DNA from: Aliiroseovarius crassostreae
Lineage (GTDB): Bacteria > Pseudomonadota > Alphaproteobacteria > Rhodobacterales > Rhodobacteraceae
Length of the DNA stretch: 64,000 bases
Direction: 5' to 3'
NCBI RefSeq assembly: GCF_001307765.1
Contig: NZ_LKBA01000019.1
Span: 1-64,000 of the forward strand
The translations under genes and the position numbers were made by a program. Below, piece after piece: positions 1-8,417 of this stretch (positions are counted from its first letter, which is position 1; the number at the start of each line of letters is the position of its first letter). Below the pieces are notes generated by a model. That model was not told the DNA's origin. It searched no databases and saw nothing but the letters and a program-made list of their open reading frames with translations.

Positions 1-572
1 TAGGCTCAGGCCCCATTAATCGGCTTGAGATCGCATTGGTCGCATGCTTCACCCCCCCAGACTTTCAGGGGGTATCATGAGCAATCTTTTTTGGCTGACC
101 GACGAACAGATGGCGCGGCTGCGACCGTTTTTTCCAAGAGCCATGGCAAGCCGAGGGTTGATGATCGGCGGGTGTTGAGTGGGATAATCTTCATCAATCG
201 CAATGGCTTACGGTGGTGCGATGCGCCCAGGGAATACGGCCCGCCGAAGACGCTCTATAATCGCTGGAGACGTTGGAGCGAGATGGGTGTTTTTGCCAGG
301 ATCTTTGAAGGGTTGGCTGCGGAAGCGACGGACCTGACGACGATCATGATCGATGCGACCTATCTGAAAGCCCATCGTACAGCGTCCAGTCTGGGCGTCA
401 AAAAGGGGGGCGTGGGCGCCTGATCACTGCCGGGCAGTGATCGAGATCATGTTCGGGCGTCTGAAGGATTGGCCGCGGGTCGCCACCCGATATGACAGAT
501 GCCCCAAAGTCTTCCCCTCGGCCATCGCTCTCGCCGCAACAGTTATGTTTTGGTTATGAGGCCTGAGCCTAG
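1..572 (+). mobile_element. Internally deleted IS5-type insertion element
   Basis: The segment is bounded by matching inverted ends: TAGGCTCAGGCCCCATTA at the left and the complement CTAGGCTCAGGCCTCATA at 555-572. Inside are pieces of an IS5-family DDE transposase. The N-terminus MSNLFWLTDEQMARLRPFFP reads from 77 and shifts frame near 133. The middle (SHGKPRVDDRRVLSGIIFIN, then NRWRRWSEMG) runs to about 423. After an internal deletion only the C-terminal IMFGRLKDWPRVATRYDR part remains (about 440-558). The catalytic core is missing, so the copy is dead but still has both ends and could be moved by a related transposase. The window may cut the first base or two of the element. Confidence 0.8.
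77..559 (+). pseudogene. IS5-family transposase remnant (frameshifted, internally deleted)
   Basis: The DDE transposase starts at ATG 77, shifts frame near 133, and loses its centre at about 420-440 with the junction inside a GATCACTGCCGGGCAGTGATC palindrome-like stretch. The conserved IS5 C-terminal motif RLKDW (with tail ALAATVMFWL) survives and ends at the stop near 557-559. IDATYLKAHRTASS at about 350-390 carries the first catalytic Asp; the second Asp region is deleted. Non-functional. Confidence 0.8.
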
Positions 573-1008
573 GGCGTAGACCGCCAACGGTGTCAAAAAA
601 ACAACGGCCAAGGGCGGGATATCGGCAAGACAAAAGGCGGGTTGAATTCAAAGCTGCATCTGACCGCAGGCATCGAGCCGATATTACCCATGCGAATCAA
701 TGCTTTGAGCCATATATTGCCAGGGGAACCACCGTCATTGCAGGCCGAGGTTACGACGCAAATCACCTGCGCGACTGGCTGAGCGACGCCAAGGCAACCG
801 CCTGCATCCCACCGCGCAAGAACCGCAAAATGCAATTCGAATATGACGCAGACCTCTACAAAACCCGCAACATCGTCGAGCGCATGTTCAACCGACTGAA
901 GGACTGGCGACAACTCAGCCTGCGAACATTTCGATGCCAACAAACCTTCTTGGCAGCAGCCCACATCGCCGCAACAGTCATTTGGCTCTTATGAGTCTAC
1001 ACCCTAGG
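570..1008 (+). mobile_element. Second IS5-type remnant abutting the first
   Basis: Left end CTAGGGCGTAGAC (570-582) and right end GAGTCTACACCCTAG (994-1008) are inverted copies, so this is a second element sharing a CTAG-like junction with the first. The interior encodes only the C-terminal half of a transposase: fragments near 600-720 in shifted frames, then YDANHLRDWLSDAKATACIP, KTRNIVERMFNRLKDW and HIAATVIWLL up to 994. The N-terminal half including the first catalytic Asp is gone. It is a different IS subtype from the 1-572 copy, since both ends and protein differ. Confidence 0.75.
590..994 (+). pseudogene. IS5-family transposase, C-terminal remnant
   Basis: The reading frame encodes about 134 residues. 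The first 50 are out of frame with the transposase family (the native frame there would read GKTKGGFNSKLHLTAG-like). From RGYDANHLRDW onward it follows IS5-family transposases, with the second catalytic Asp in RGYDA and the C-terminal Y-(2)-R-(3)-E-type signature in TRNIVERMFNRLKDW. Truncated at the N-terminus and frameshifted, hence inactive. Confidence 0.75.
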
Positions 1009-1466
1009 AAATGCTTGATGATCTCCTGCATGACAAACGCCAGACCAAAGGTCACAAGGATCTGATCCGCATGGGGGCGTTTGTAGAAATGCTTGATCAG
1101 ACCGCGCTCCATCGCCCAGCCGACAAACAGCATGATCGGCACTGAGAAAAGGATCGCCAATGGCACCGACCAGTCGATGATTGATGCCCCCCATCTCTGG
1201 TCCGAACCAGCTTTCCACATAGGGGCACCTTCAGCGGATTTCCAAGAAAGTCCTTCCTGGTCGGGTCCAATGTCTCAAAGCTGAGGCTGAAGATGCGTTG
1301 CAGGGTCACGGCACAGAAGGCGCCGAACATGAATAATGCCCCATGGGCGCAATTCACGCCCTCCAATGTGCCGATGAGGCCATGAAAATCGTCGGCAGCG
1401 CAACGCCAGCACGGGCACCGGCGCGGGTCTTTAGCAGGCTGCGACGTGTGAAATTCGAATTGGCAT
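1009..1466 (-). pseudogene. Branched-chain amino acid ABC permease (LivH-type), decayed
   Basis: On the minus strand a good ribosome site (GGAGGATT) precedes ATG 1466, but the frame stops after about 11 codons. Downstream, in other frames, LivH-family permease segments can be read: GVNCAHGALFMFGAFCAVTL near 1290-1350 and WSVPLAILFSVPIMLFVGWA near 1130-1180, followed by HADQILVTFGLAFVMQEIIK up to the IS5-type end at 1008. At least two frameshifts and truncation by the IS make it a pseudogene. The rest of the transporter is not in the window. Confidence 0.75.
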
Positions 1467-1687
1467 GTAATCCTCCCGTTTGGTTATTTTGGGCCTGTGC
1501 CTTCTCCGTACGCGCCCATGTTTCTTATTTACAGAATGCGATCGGTTTAAGAGTATATTTGAAAATCAATGAACAAGTTATTTTTAAATAAGGATTTATT
1601 TGTTAAGCTCTAAGCTATGCAGTTGCGAAATATGTAAAAACATTTTCCCGCATATGCAGAAAGTGGTTCATAATACTAGGAAAACCC
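1467..1687. promoter_or_regulatory. Intergenic region upstream of the DUF2083-type regulator
   Basis: An AT-rich 220-bp spacer lies between the decayed permease and the next gene. An imperfect inverted repeat, GCGAAATATGT...ACATTTTCCCGC (about 1626-1653), lies 35-60 bases ahead of the start. It is a plausible operator for the neighbouring HTH protein, but this is only inference from position. Confidence 0.3.
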
Positions 1688-3004
1688 ATGCCGCAATCCC
1701 GCCTGACCGGCAGCCGTATCCGCGAAAGACGTTTATATCTGGGGCAAAAGCAGGCGGCCTTGGCGCGTGAGGTCGGAATTTCCGCCGCTTATCTCAATCT
1801 GATCGAACACAATCGGCGCAGAATCGGCGGCAAGCTTCTGAACAATCTGGCGCGCGCGCTTGCTGTTGATCCGGTGCAATTGACTGAGGGGGCCGAGGAC
1901 GCTTTGGTCGGTCGCCTGAAGGACGCGGCGGTGCGCCTGCCGCAGGCCGCGGCGGAGCTTGACAAGGTCGAGGATCTGGCCGGGCGCTTCCCGGGCTGGA
2001 CCGCGTTGATTTCCGCCCAGCACCGCCGGATCGAGGCGCTTGAGCATACCGCCGAAGCGCTGACCGATCGTCTGACCCATGATCCGCAGCTTGCCGCCAG
2101 CCTGCATGAAGTCATTTCAACCGTTACGGCCATTCGCTCCACCGCGTCGATCCTGTCCGACAACGCGGATATCGACCCGGAATGGCAATCCCGTTTCCTG
2201 CTCAACATGCGAGAGGAAAGCCGTCGTCTGTCGGCCTCGGCGCAGGGATTGGTGGACTACCTTGATGCCGGGGCAGATCAGGAGACCACGCCCCTGGTTC
2301 CGCAAGAAGAGATGACGGCCTTTTTTGCCGCGCACCAGTGGGTGTTTGCGTCGCTGGAAGGGGAAAAGGCGGATCTGGGGGCGCAGATAACAACGCTGAT
2401 TGAAACATCCGAGCATCTTCAAAGCGATGAAGCGCGATTGCTGGCTCGTAGCTGGCTCGAACGCTATGTCGAGGATGCGCGGGAGGTTCCGATGGCACGG
2501 TTCACGGAGAAATGGGAGCGGTCCGCGGGGAATATTTCTGCCCTTGCCGCGCATTTTGCCCAGCCGATCGACCGGATCCTGCGCCGTGTTGCAGTCTTGC
2601 CCGAAGCAAAAGGCGGTGCGCAAAGCTCTGGATTGCTGATTTGTGATGGGGCAGGGGCGATCATCTTTCGAAAGCCGGTCAGTGGGTTTGCCCTGCCGCG
2701 ATTTGGGGCCGGATGCCCGCTCTGGCCGCTTTATCATGCATTGTCCCGACCGGGAGAGCCGGTTTCAGCCCTGCTGGATATGGGCGGACGGAATGCGCGC
2801 TGCTTCAGGTGCCTTGCAATCTCTCAGCCTGTTGGTGTGCCGCAGTTTGATGTGCCACCACGCAACGAGGTCACGATGTTGATTTTGCCCGAGGATGATG
2901 TTGCACCACCTGCAGAGAACCCAATTCTTGCCGGGTCCTCCTGTCGGGTCTGCGCCCGCGAAGGCTGTGCGTCACGCCGCGAACCGTCGATCCTGTCGGG
3001 CTGA
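1688..3004 (+). CDS. XRE-family regulator with DUF2083 C-terminal domain
   Basis: The 438-residue protein begins with an XRE helix-turn-helix (about residues 7-62, SRIRERRLYLGQKQAALARE followed by the ISAAYLNLIEHNRR recognition helix). The long central part lacks an obvious catalytic motif. A DUF2083-like region follows (about 330-435, GCPLWPLYHALSRPGEPV), and the C-terminus has the family's cysteine cluster CRVCAREGC. Members of this family are known regulators of short-chain fatty acyl and propionate or acetate metabolism in actinobacteria and proteobacteria, and are thought to sense acyl-CoA. Start is ATG 1688 in AAAACCCATG. It stands alone, 125 bases before the receiver gene. The effector is not deducible. 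Confidence 0.8.
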   Translation: MPQSRLTGSRIRERRLYLGQKQAALAREVGISAAYLNLIEHNRRRIGGKLLNNLARALAVDPVQLTEGAEDALVGRLKDAAVRLPQAAAELDKVEDLAGRFPGWTALISAQHRRIEALEHTAEALTDRLTHDPQLAASLHEVISTVTAIRSTASILSDNADIDPEWQSRFLLNMREESRRLSASAQGLVDYLDAGADQETTPLVPQEEMTAFFAAHQWVFASLEGEKADLGAQITTLIETSEHLQSDEARLLARSWLERYVEDAREVPMARFTEKWERSAGNISALAAHFAQPIDRILRRVAVLPEAKGGAQSSGLLICDGAGAIIFRKPVSGFALPRFGAGCPLWPLYHALSRPGEPVSALLDMGGRNARCFRCLAISQPVGVPQFDVPPRNEVTMLILPEDDVAPPAENPILAGSSCRVCAREGCASRREPSILSG

Positions 3005-3128
3005 GTGCTGTGGGGCAGGAAATCCTCTGCCATACCTGCCCGAACAGAACATCCGTTTTGACATATGGCCCGGATTTTCACATAGTCAGGGGCGGCAGGC
3101 GGCATGTATCGTCAGTCGGGGAGGACGA

Positions 3129-3560
3129 ATGACAAATTTGACGGATCGAAATGCAGATCAGGCGGCGAGAGAGCAAGGCCGCACAGCCCGGTTGTCGCGT
3201 CAGGTTCTGTTGATCGAAGACGAACCCAATATCATCGAGGCGATCAGCTTTATCCTGAGCCGCGATGGCTGGACCGTCAGCACCCATTCCAACGGAGAAA
3301 CCGCCGTGGAGACCGTGCAGCGGATCAACCCGGATGTGCTGGTTCTGGATGTGATGCTGCCCGGGCGCTCTGGCTATGACATCTTGCAAGACCTGCGCGC
3401 GGACCCCGCGACCAAGGATATTCCCGTGCTGATGCTGACTGCGCGTGGTCAGAAAAATGACCGTGAACTGGCGGAACGCCTGGGGGTCAGCAAGTTCATG
3501 ACCAAGCCGTTTTCAAATGCCGAGGTGCTGGAAACGTTACGACAGATTGCCGGTGACTGA
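3129..3560 (+). CDS. Single-domain response regulator (CheY-like)
   Basis: The 143-residue protein has a leader of about 25 residues and then one receiver domain: VLLIEDEPNIIEAISF (acidic pair), DVLVLDVMLPGRSGYDILQD with the phospho-acceptor Asp in VLDVM, MLTARG with the conserved Thr, and FMTKPFSN with the conserved Lys. There is no output domain, so it probably acts through protein contacts. ATG 3129 follows GAGGACGA. A longer in-frame reading from 2895 overlaps the previous gene and lacks homology-like sequence. It lies 8 bases before the small membrane protein and just upstream of the histidine kinase, so the three genes look like one operon with the kinase as the likely partner. Confidence 0.85.
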   Translation: MTNLTDRNADQAAREQGRTARLSRQVLLIEDEPNIIEAISFILSRDGWTVSTHSNGETAVETVQRINPDVLVLDVMLPGRSGYDILQDLRADPATKDIPVLMLTARGQKNDRELAERLGVSKFMTKPFSNAEVLETLRQIAGD

Positions 3561-3568
3561 GGGGCAGA

Positions 3569-3868
3569 ATGAGCCTACGGCGTGAACCTTTGTTCCTGGC
3601 CCGACAGAATTACCGCCGACGTCGGGTGTCGGATGCGGCGCGGGTGGTGCCCCTGTTCGGGATCGTGTTGTTTTTCCTGCCTTTGCTGTCCGCAGGTCAG
3701 GGGCGCAATGATACGGTGGGCTGGCTGGCCTATCTGTTTGGCGCCTGGTGCATGCTGATAGTTGTGACCGCGATCCTGTCGCGTGGCGTTGGGCGGGGCC
3801 CGGCCGCGGGACGGGGTGACGAGGGCGGAACGGACACGGGATCCGCCTCGCGAACAAGGTCATCGTGA
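3569..3868 (+). CDS. Small two-span membrane protein
   Basis: The 99-residue protein has a basic N-terminus (RRRRVSDAARV), two hydrophobic segments (about 27-43, VPLFGIVLFFLPLLSAG, and 51-70, WLAYLFGAWCMLIVVTAIL) and a hydrophilic tail rich in Gly, Arg and Thr. Family not recognised by name. Its stop TGA overlaps the ATG of the kinase by one base (TGATG), so the two are probably translationally coupled. A role in presenting or modulating the membrane kinase is inference from position only. Confidence 0.7.
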   Translation: MSLRREPLFLARQNYRRRRVSDAARVVPLFGIVLFFLPLLSAGQGRNDTVGWLAYLFGAWCMLIVVTAILSRGVGRGPAAGRGDEGGTDTGSASRTRSS

Positions 3869-6558
3869 TGGCTTTGCCTTTCAATATTCTGGTTCTGGTC
3901 TGTCTGCTTTATGTCGTGTTCCTGTTTGCCGTGGCCTTTGGCGCGGATCGCCGGGCGCGCCACGGGGGCGCCAGCTGGCTGCGCAATCCGATGATCTACA
4001 CCTTGTCCCTGTCGGTCTATTGTACCGCCTGGACGTTTTACGGTGCCGTGGGCTATGCGGCGCGTTCAGGGTTGGAGTTCGTCACGATCTATCTTGGCCC
4101 CACATTGGTGATGATTGGCTGGTGGGGCATTTTGCGCAAGCTGGTGCGGATTGGGCGCGCGCAGAGAGTGACCTCAATCGCGGACCTGATTTCGTCGCGA
4201 TATGGCAAGTCCAACGGGCTGGGTGTTTTGGTCACCTTGCTGGCCGTGGTTGGGACAACGCCGTATATTGCCCTTCAACTTCAATCCGTTACGCTTTCTT
4301 TTGCCGTGTTTGCCGAGCATGAGGCGGCGCTGGGGCAAGGGGTGTTGGAGCGGGTGGATCACACCGCCACCGCGCTTTGGGTGGCAATTGGGCTGGCGCT
4401 TTTCACCATTCTGTTTGGCACCAGGAACCTTGATGCAAATGAACGTCACAACGGGGTGGTCACGGCCATTGCGGTTGAGGCGATCGTGAAATTCGTGGCC
4501 CTGCTGGCGGTTGGGATTTTTGTCGTCTGGGGCGTGGCGGGTGGTGTCGGGGAGATTGCACAAACCATTTCAGAAAGCCCGATCGCCGCGTGGAATATCA
4601 GTGCGGGGCGCTGGACCGGCCTGACCTTTCTGTCTGCGGCCGCTTTTCTGACGCTGCCACGTATGTTTCAGGTTCTGGTGGTCGAAAATGTTGATGAAAA
4701 TCAACTCTCTACCGCCTCATGGGCCTTTCCGACCTACCTGATGCTGATGAGCCTTTTTGTGTTGCCGGTTGCTGCCGTTGGATTGACCGTGCTGCCTGAA
4801 GGGTCGAACCCGGATCTGTTTGTGCTGACCCTGCCGCTGCATTTCGATCAGCAGGGACTGGCGATGCTGTCATTTCTGGGCGGGTTCAGCTCGGCCACCT
4901 CGATGGTGATTGTCGCGTCAATTGCCCTTTCAACCATGGTCTCAAACCATATTGTCATGCCGATCTGGTTGGCCGCCCGCCGGGTGGATGAGGCCACCGT
5001 GTCCGGCGATGTGCGCCATCTGGTCCTGTCAGCGCGCCGTCTGTCAATTGGGGCGGTCCTGCTGCTGGGGTATTTCTACTACCAATTTTCCGGAGGAGGG
5101 GAGGCGCTGGCGTCGATCGGCCTGATCTCCTTTGCCGGTGTCGCACAGGTTCTGCCCGCACTTTTGGGCGGTATCCTGTGGCGTGGGGCGTCGCGCAACG
5201 GGGCGGCGGTCGGGTTGATCGCGGGCTTTGGGGTCTGGGCCTATACTCTGTTCATTCCCAGCTTCGGAGAAGCAGGTCTGATGAGTGCCAAAATGCTGGT
5301 GGATGGGCCGTGGGGGATTGAATGGCTGCGTCCGCGCGCCCTGTTTGGTCTGGGCGGTATGGATCCTGTTGTCCATGCGTTTTTCTGGTCTATGCTGATC
5401 AATGCCAGCGCGTTTGTCACTGTTTCCCTGATGTCATTCCCCTCTCCGCTTGAGCGCCTTCAGGGCGCGCAGTTTGTCAATGTGTTCGATCATTCTGAAC
5501 ATGCCCCGAGCTGGACCCGTGGGGGCGCGGAGGCCGAAGACCTGCTGATCATGGCGCAGCGGATCATGGGGCCGGATGAAGCGCAAGTCTTGTTCCAGAA
5601 TGTCGCCACGCGGCAGGGTAAAGATGGCTATCTGCCTGATACAACACCAGATTTCATTGCACAGCTGGAACGCGAACTGTCCGGGTCCGTTGGGGCCGCG
5701 ACGGCACATGCCATGGTCGGTCAAATTGTTGGCGGTGCCTCCGTTTCGGTGGAAGATCTGATGGCTGTTGCCGATGAGACGCAGCAGATGCTGGAATATT
5801 CCTCGCAGTTGGAAGCCAAGCAAAGCGAATTGACCACGACGGCGCGCCGCCTGTCCGAGGTCAACGAAAAACTGACCCAGCTATCGATCCAGAAAGATGC
5901 CTTTCTCAGTCAGATCAGTCATGAGCTGCGCACCCCGATGACCTCGATCCGCGCCTTTTCTGAGATCCTGCGCATGGGGGATCTGGATGCCGAGGCGCAT
6001 GAGAAATATGCGTCGATCATCCATGGTGAAGCGGTGCGCCTGACCCGGCTTCTCGATGATCTCCTTGACCTCAGCGTTCTGGAAAACGGGCAGGTGCAGC
6101 TCAATCCGCAGCATGAAAGCCTCAAGCAGGTCCTGGATCGCGCCGTTGCGGCGACAAGCTCCATCTCCAGAGATAAATTTACCATTCGCCGCTGGGAGGA
6201 AGGGGAGCAGATTGATCTTTATACAGACACGGACCGGCTCGCTCAGGTCTTTATCAATCTCATCACCAATGCGGCCAAATATTGTGACGCATCCGTCGCA
6301 CGGTTAAAGATCCATGTCAGCCAGCGGCCAGGGGTGCTTCGGGTTGATTTCATTGACAATGGGACTGGAATTCCTGCGGAAAGCCAGACGATGATTTTTG
6401 AGAAATTCTTTCGCCTGTCTGATCAGAGGGCCGCGGGGGGCGCCGGCCTTGGGCTCGCGATCTGTCGCGAAATCATGGACAAGCTGGGCGGGACGCTGAC
6501 CTACCTTCCGGGGCAGGGAGGGGCGGCGTTCCGGGTGTCGCTGCCGTTGGCGACCTGA
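3868..6558 (+). CDS. Histidine kinase with sodium/solute-symporter N-terminal domain
   Basis: The 896-residue protein has an N-terminal half of about 12-13 membrane spans typical of the sodium:solute symporter fold (residues about 1-520), for example FLGGFSSATSMVIVASIALS. A linker and a coiled coil follow (about 640-675, EYSSQLEAKQSELTTTARRL). The kinase core then shows the H box SQISHELRTPM (His near residue 690), N box INLITNAAKY, G1 box DNGTGIP, F box FEKFFR and G2 box GGAGLGLAI. This architecture resembles CbrA-type sensors, which couple transport or sensing of a metabolite to phosphorylation. Start ATG 3868 overlaps the previous stop; GTG 3865 is an alternative. No receiver domain is fused, so the CheY-like protein upstream is the likely target. 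Confidence 0.88.
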   Translation: MALPFNILVLVCLLYVVFLFAVAFGADRRARHGGASWLRNPMIYTLSLSVYCTAWTFYGAVGYAARSGLEFVTIYLGPTLVMIGWWGILRKLVRIGRAQRVTSIADLISSRYGKSNGLGVLVTLLAVVGTTPYIALQLQSVTLSFAVFAEHEAALGQGVLERVDHTATALWVAIGLALFTILFGTRNLDANERHNGVVTAIAVEAIVKFVALLAVGIFVVWGVAGGVGEIAQTISESPIAAWNISAGRWTGLTFLSAAAFLTLPRMFQVLVVENVDENQLSTASWAFPTYLMLMSLFVLPVAAVGLTVLPEGSNPDLFVLTLPLHFDQQGLAMLSFLGGFSSATSMVIVASIALSTMVSNHIVMPIWLAARRVDEATVSGDVRHLVLSARRLSIGAVLLLGYFYYQFSGGGEALASIGLISFAGVAQVLPALLGGILWRGASRNGAAVGLIAGFGVWAYTLFIPSFGEAGLMSAKMLVDGPWGIEWLRPRALFGLGGMDPVVHAFFWSMLINASAFVTVSLMSFPSPLERLQGAQFVNVFDHSEHAPSWTRGGAEAEDLLIMAQRIMGPDEAQVLFQNVATRQGKDGYLPDTTPDFIAQLERELSGSVGAATAHAMVGQIVGGASVSVEDLMAVADETQQMLEYSSQLEAKQSELTTTARRLSEVNEKLTQLSIQKDAFLSQISHELRTPMTSIRAFSEILRMGDLDAEAHEKYASIIHGEAVRLTRLLDDLLDLSVLENGQVQLNPQHESLKQVLDRAVAATSSISRDKFTIRRWEEGEQIDLYTDTDRLAQVFINLITNAAKYCDASVARLKIHVSQRPGVLRVDFIDNGTGIPAESQTMIFEKFFRLSDQRAAGGAGLGLAICREIMDKLGGTLTYLPGQGGAAFRVSLPLAT

Positions 6559-6691
6559 CACGGGCTGAGGCAGGGTTGCCCCAAGTTCCGCCCCAAGGTT
6601 CGCCTGTTCTTTTTTGCTGATGTCTTCCTGATCTCAACGATTTGTAAACCCTGTTTGGGCCATCTTGGGGCAGGATGAACAGGCAGATGCG

Positions 6692-7855
6692 ATGAGTGAC
6701 GCGGACCAGAAAAACGTAAAGCGGCGACTGGCTGGCGAAGGGCGACCCCCGCCGGAAATCGGTCGCATGACGCCAGAGCTTGCCCTGAAACTGGCGCTGG
6801 CGCGGGCCTGTGAGACTTCGGTTGCGCTTGAGGTTTTTGCGCAATCGGTCGAAATGCGGCGCCTTGTTCTGTCGACACTGGTGGAGGAGTTGCCGGAAAA
6901 CGCCCTCGTGACCCTTTTGCAAGGCCCCAAGAACCAGATGGGGCTGGTTCTGCTTGATGCCCAGGCCCTTGCGGGGGTGATCGAAAAGCAGACCACCGGG
7001 CGGGTGGTGCCAAATCCCGCCGCTGAGCGGGCGCCAACGCGCACGGATGCGGTCATGTGTGCGGATCTGATCGACGATATTCTTCGCGCGTTCCACGCTG
7101 AAGGCGAAGATGCTGGCTTGCCCGGTGCCGCCAATTGGCACGGGTTTAAATATGTGATGCCGCTTGAGGATGCGCGGGCCATTCAAATGACGATGGAGGA
7201 TATTCCCTATCGTCTGTTTGATGTACATCTGGACATGGAAAAAGGTGCCAAACAGGGGCGCATCTGGCTGATGTTTCCATTTGAGCCGCCGCAAAGCGCG
7301 CCTGCCCCCTCAGCGGGGGATGCCGAAGAAGATGGCGCGCTGGCAGAGGTCGTGCAGGGGGCTGAAACCCGTCTGGAGGCTGTATTGCACCGGTTGGAAA
7401 TGCCCCTGTCTCAGGTCACCGCGCTGGAAGTTGGAAGTCTGCTCCCAATTCCGTCTAAAATGATCATGCAGATCCAGCTGGAGGATATTCTGGGCGAAAA
7501 GGTGTGCCACGGCGCTCTCGGTGGCAAGGCTGGACACAGGGCCTTGCGGATCAACCTCTCGGCTTCCGAACCAGATGTGCCGGACCCGGTCAATGCCTTG
7601 TCCGATGGGAACCTCTCGTCAGATCCTGGGCTGTTTCCCCAGAAGTCGGAACAGCCTGCGCTGGGGGGCTTGCCTGTCGCGCCCGGCCTGGCTGGGGCGG
7701 GTGACGGTGACATGGCTGCATTGCCAGACCTGCCTGATCTGCCCCCGCTTGATCCTGCGGAGGCCGGGGCGGGGATTGGCGATCTTCCTGCGCTCGAAGC
7801 GGTTGGGGACCTGCCTGACCTATCCGATCTGGCCTCTCTCGGGGGGCATGACTAA
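6692..7855 (+). CDS. FliM/FliN (SpoA)-domain protein with LPDL-rich tail
   Basis: The 387-residue protein has an N-terminal helical region (about 1-215) and a SpoA-like surface presentation domain (about 225-295: LEAVLHRLEMPLSQVTALEV, then LLPIPSKMIMQIQLEDILGE). This fold forms the C-ring and type III sorting platform. The last 80 residues are a low-complexity acidic tail with repeated LPDL/LPPLDP/LSDL units. ATG 6692 (MSDADQ) is preferred to the upstream TTG 6665. No flagellar or secretion genes adjoin it, so its partner assembly lies elsewhere. Similar free-standing FliM/FliN-like proteins are seen near regulators in Rhodobacteraceae. It could be a diverged flagellar switch subunit or an unrelated adaptor. 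Confidence 0.7.
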   Translation: MSDADQKNVKRRLAGEGRPPPEIGRMTPELALKLALARACETSVALEVFAQSVEMRRLVLSTLVEELPENALVTLLQGPKNQMGLVLLDAQALAGVIEKQTTGRVVPNPAAERAPTRTDAVMCADLIDDILRAFHAEGEDAGLPGAANWHGFKYVMPLEDARAIQMTMEDIPYRLFDVHLDMEKGAKQGRIWLMFPFEPPQSAPAPSAGDAEEDGALAEVVQGAETRLEAVLHRLEMPLSQVTALEVGSLLPIPSKMIMQIQLEDILGEKVCHGALGGKAGHRALRINLSASEPDVPDPVNALSDGNLSSDPGLFPQKSEQPALGGLPVAPGLAGAGDGDMAALPDLPDLPPLDPAEAGAGIGDLPALEAVGDLPDLSDLASLGGHD

Positions 7856-7947
7856 GCTAAGAGGTTAAGGACTTTCCGCCGGGGTTGACCTGTATCAAGG
7901 TCAGTTTTCCGTTGGAATGTCAGCATTCTGTAAAAAGGAGTTCTGCC

Positions 7948-8262
7948 ATGACCGACGCAGCAAAATATCGAAAAATTCTTGAGGACCGTCTGAAGGAACT
8001 GGATGTCCGGCTCCATGAGATTGAGGATGAGCTTGACAGTCACCAGTCGAAAGACTGGGAGGAGCTGGCGGTAGAGCGTGAAGAAGATGAAGTCCTGGAA
8101 GGGCTCGGCACCTCAGGCCAGGAAGAGATTGCCAAGATCAGGGCTGCGCTGGTGCGAATTGACGAAGGGGAGTATGGGGTCTGCGTGAAATGCGGAGACG
8201 ATATTCCGGAAGCCCGTTTGGCGTTGGTTCCGTTCACGCCGTTTTGCCCAAAATGTGCCTGA
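7948..8262 (+). CDS. DksA/TraR-family zinc-finger protein
   Basis: The 104-residue protein has an N-terminal helical hairpin (residues about 3-60, ILEDRLKELDVRLHEIEDEL) and a C-terminal C4 zinc finger, CVKCGDDIPEARL...FCPKC. The family binds RNA polymerase through the secondary channel and tunes transcription with ppGpp. This member is shorter than E. coli DksA (151 residues) and lacks the long N-terminal extension, as in other small DksA-like proteins. ATG 7948 is fixed by AAAAAGGAG nine bases upstream. It is a single gene between the FliM-like protein and the fatty-acid enzyme. Confidence 0.85.
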   Translation: MTDAAKYRKILEDRLKELDVRLHEIEDELDSHQSKDWEELAVEREEDEVLEGLGTSGQEEIAKIRAALVRIDEGEYGVCVKCGDDIPEARLALVPFTPFCPKCA

Positions 8263-8417
8263 GGTCGGGGGGGCTGGCATGGCGTCAGCTTCCTGACGAA
8301 CAGGAGGGGCTTGTTGCATTTTCGACCAAATGGTCGGGAAAGTTGAGTCCATCCTGAGCACAGCATTGACAGCCCGCAAGTCAGGCCGTTTCTTGTCCGC
8401 AAGCCAAGGAGGGGATG

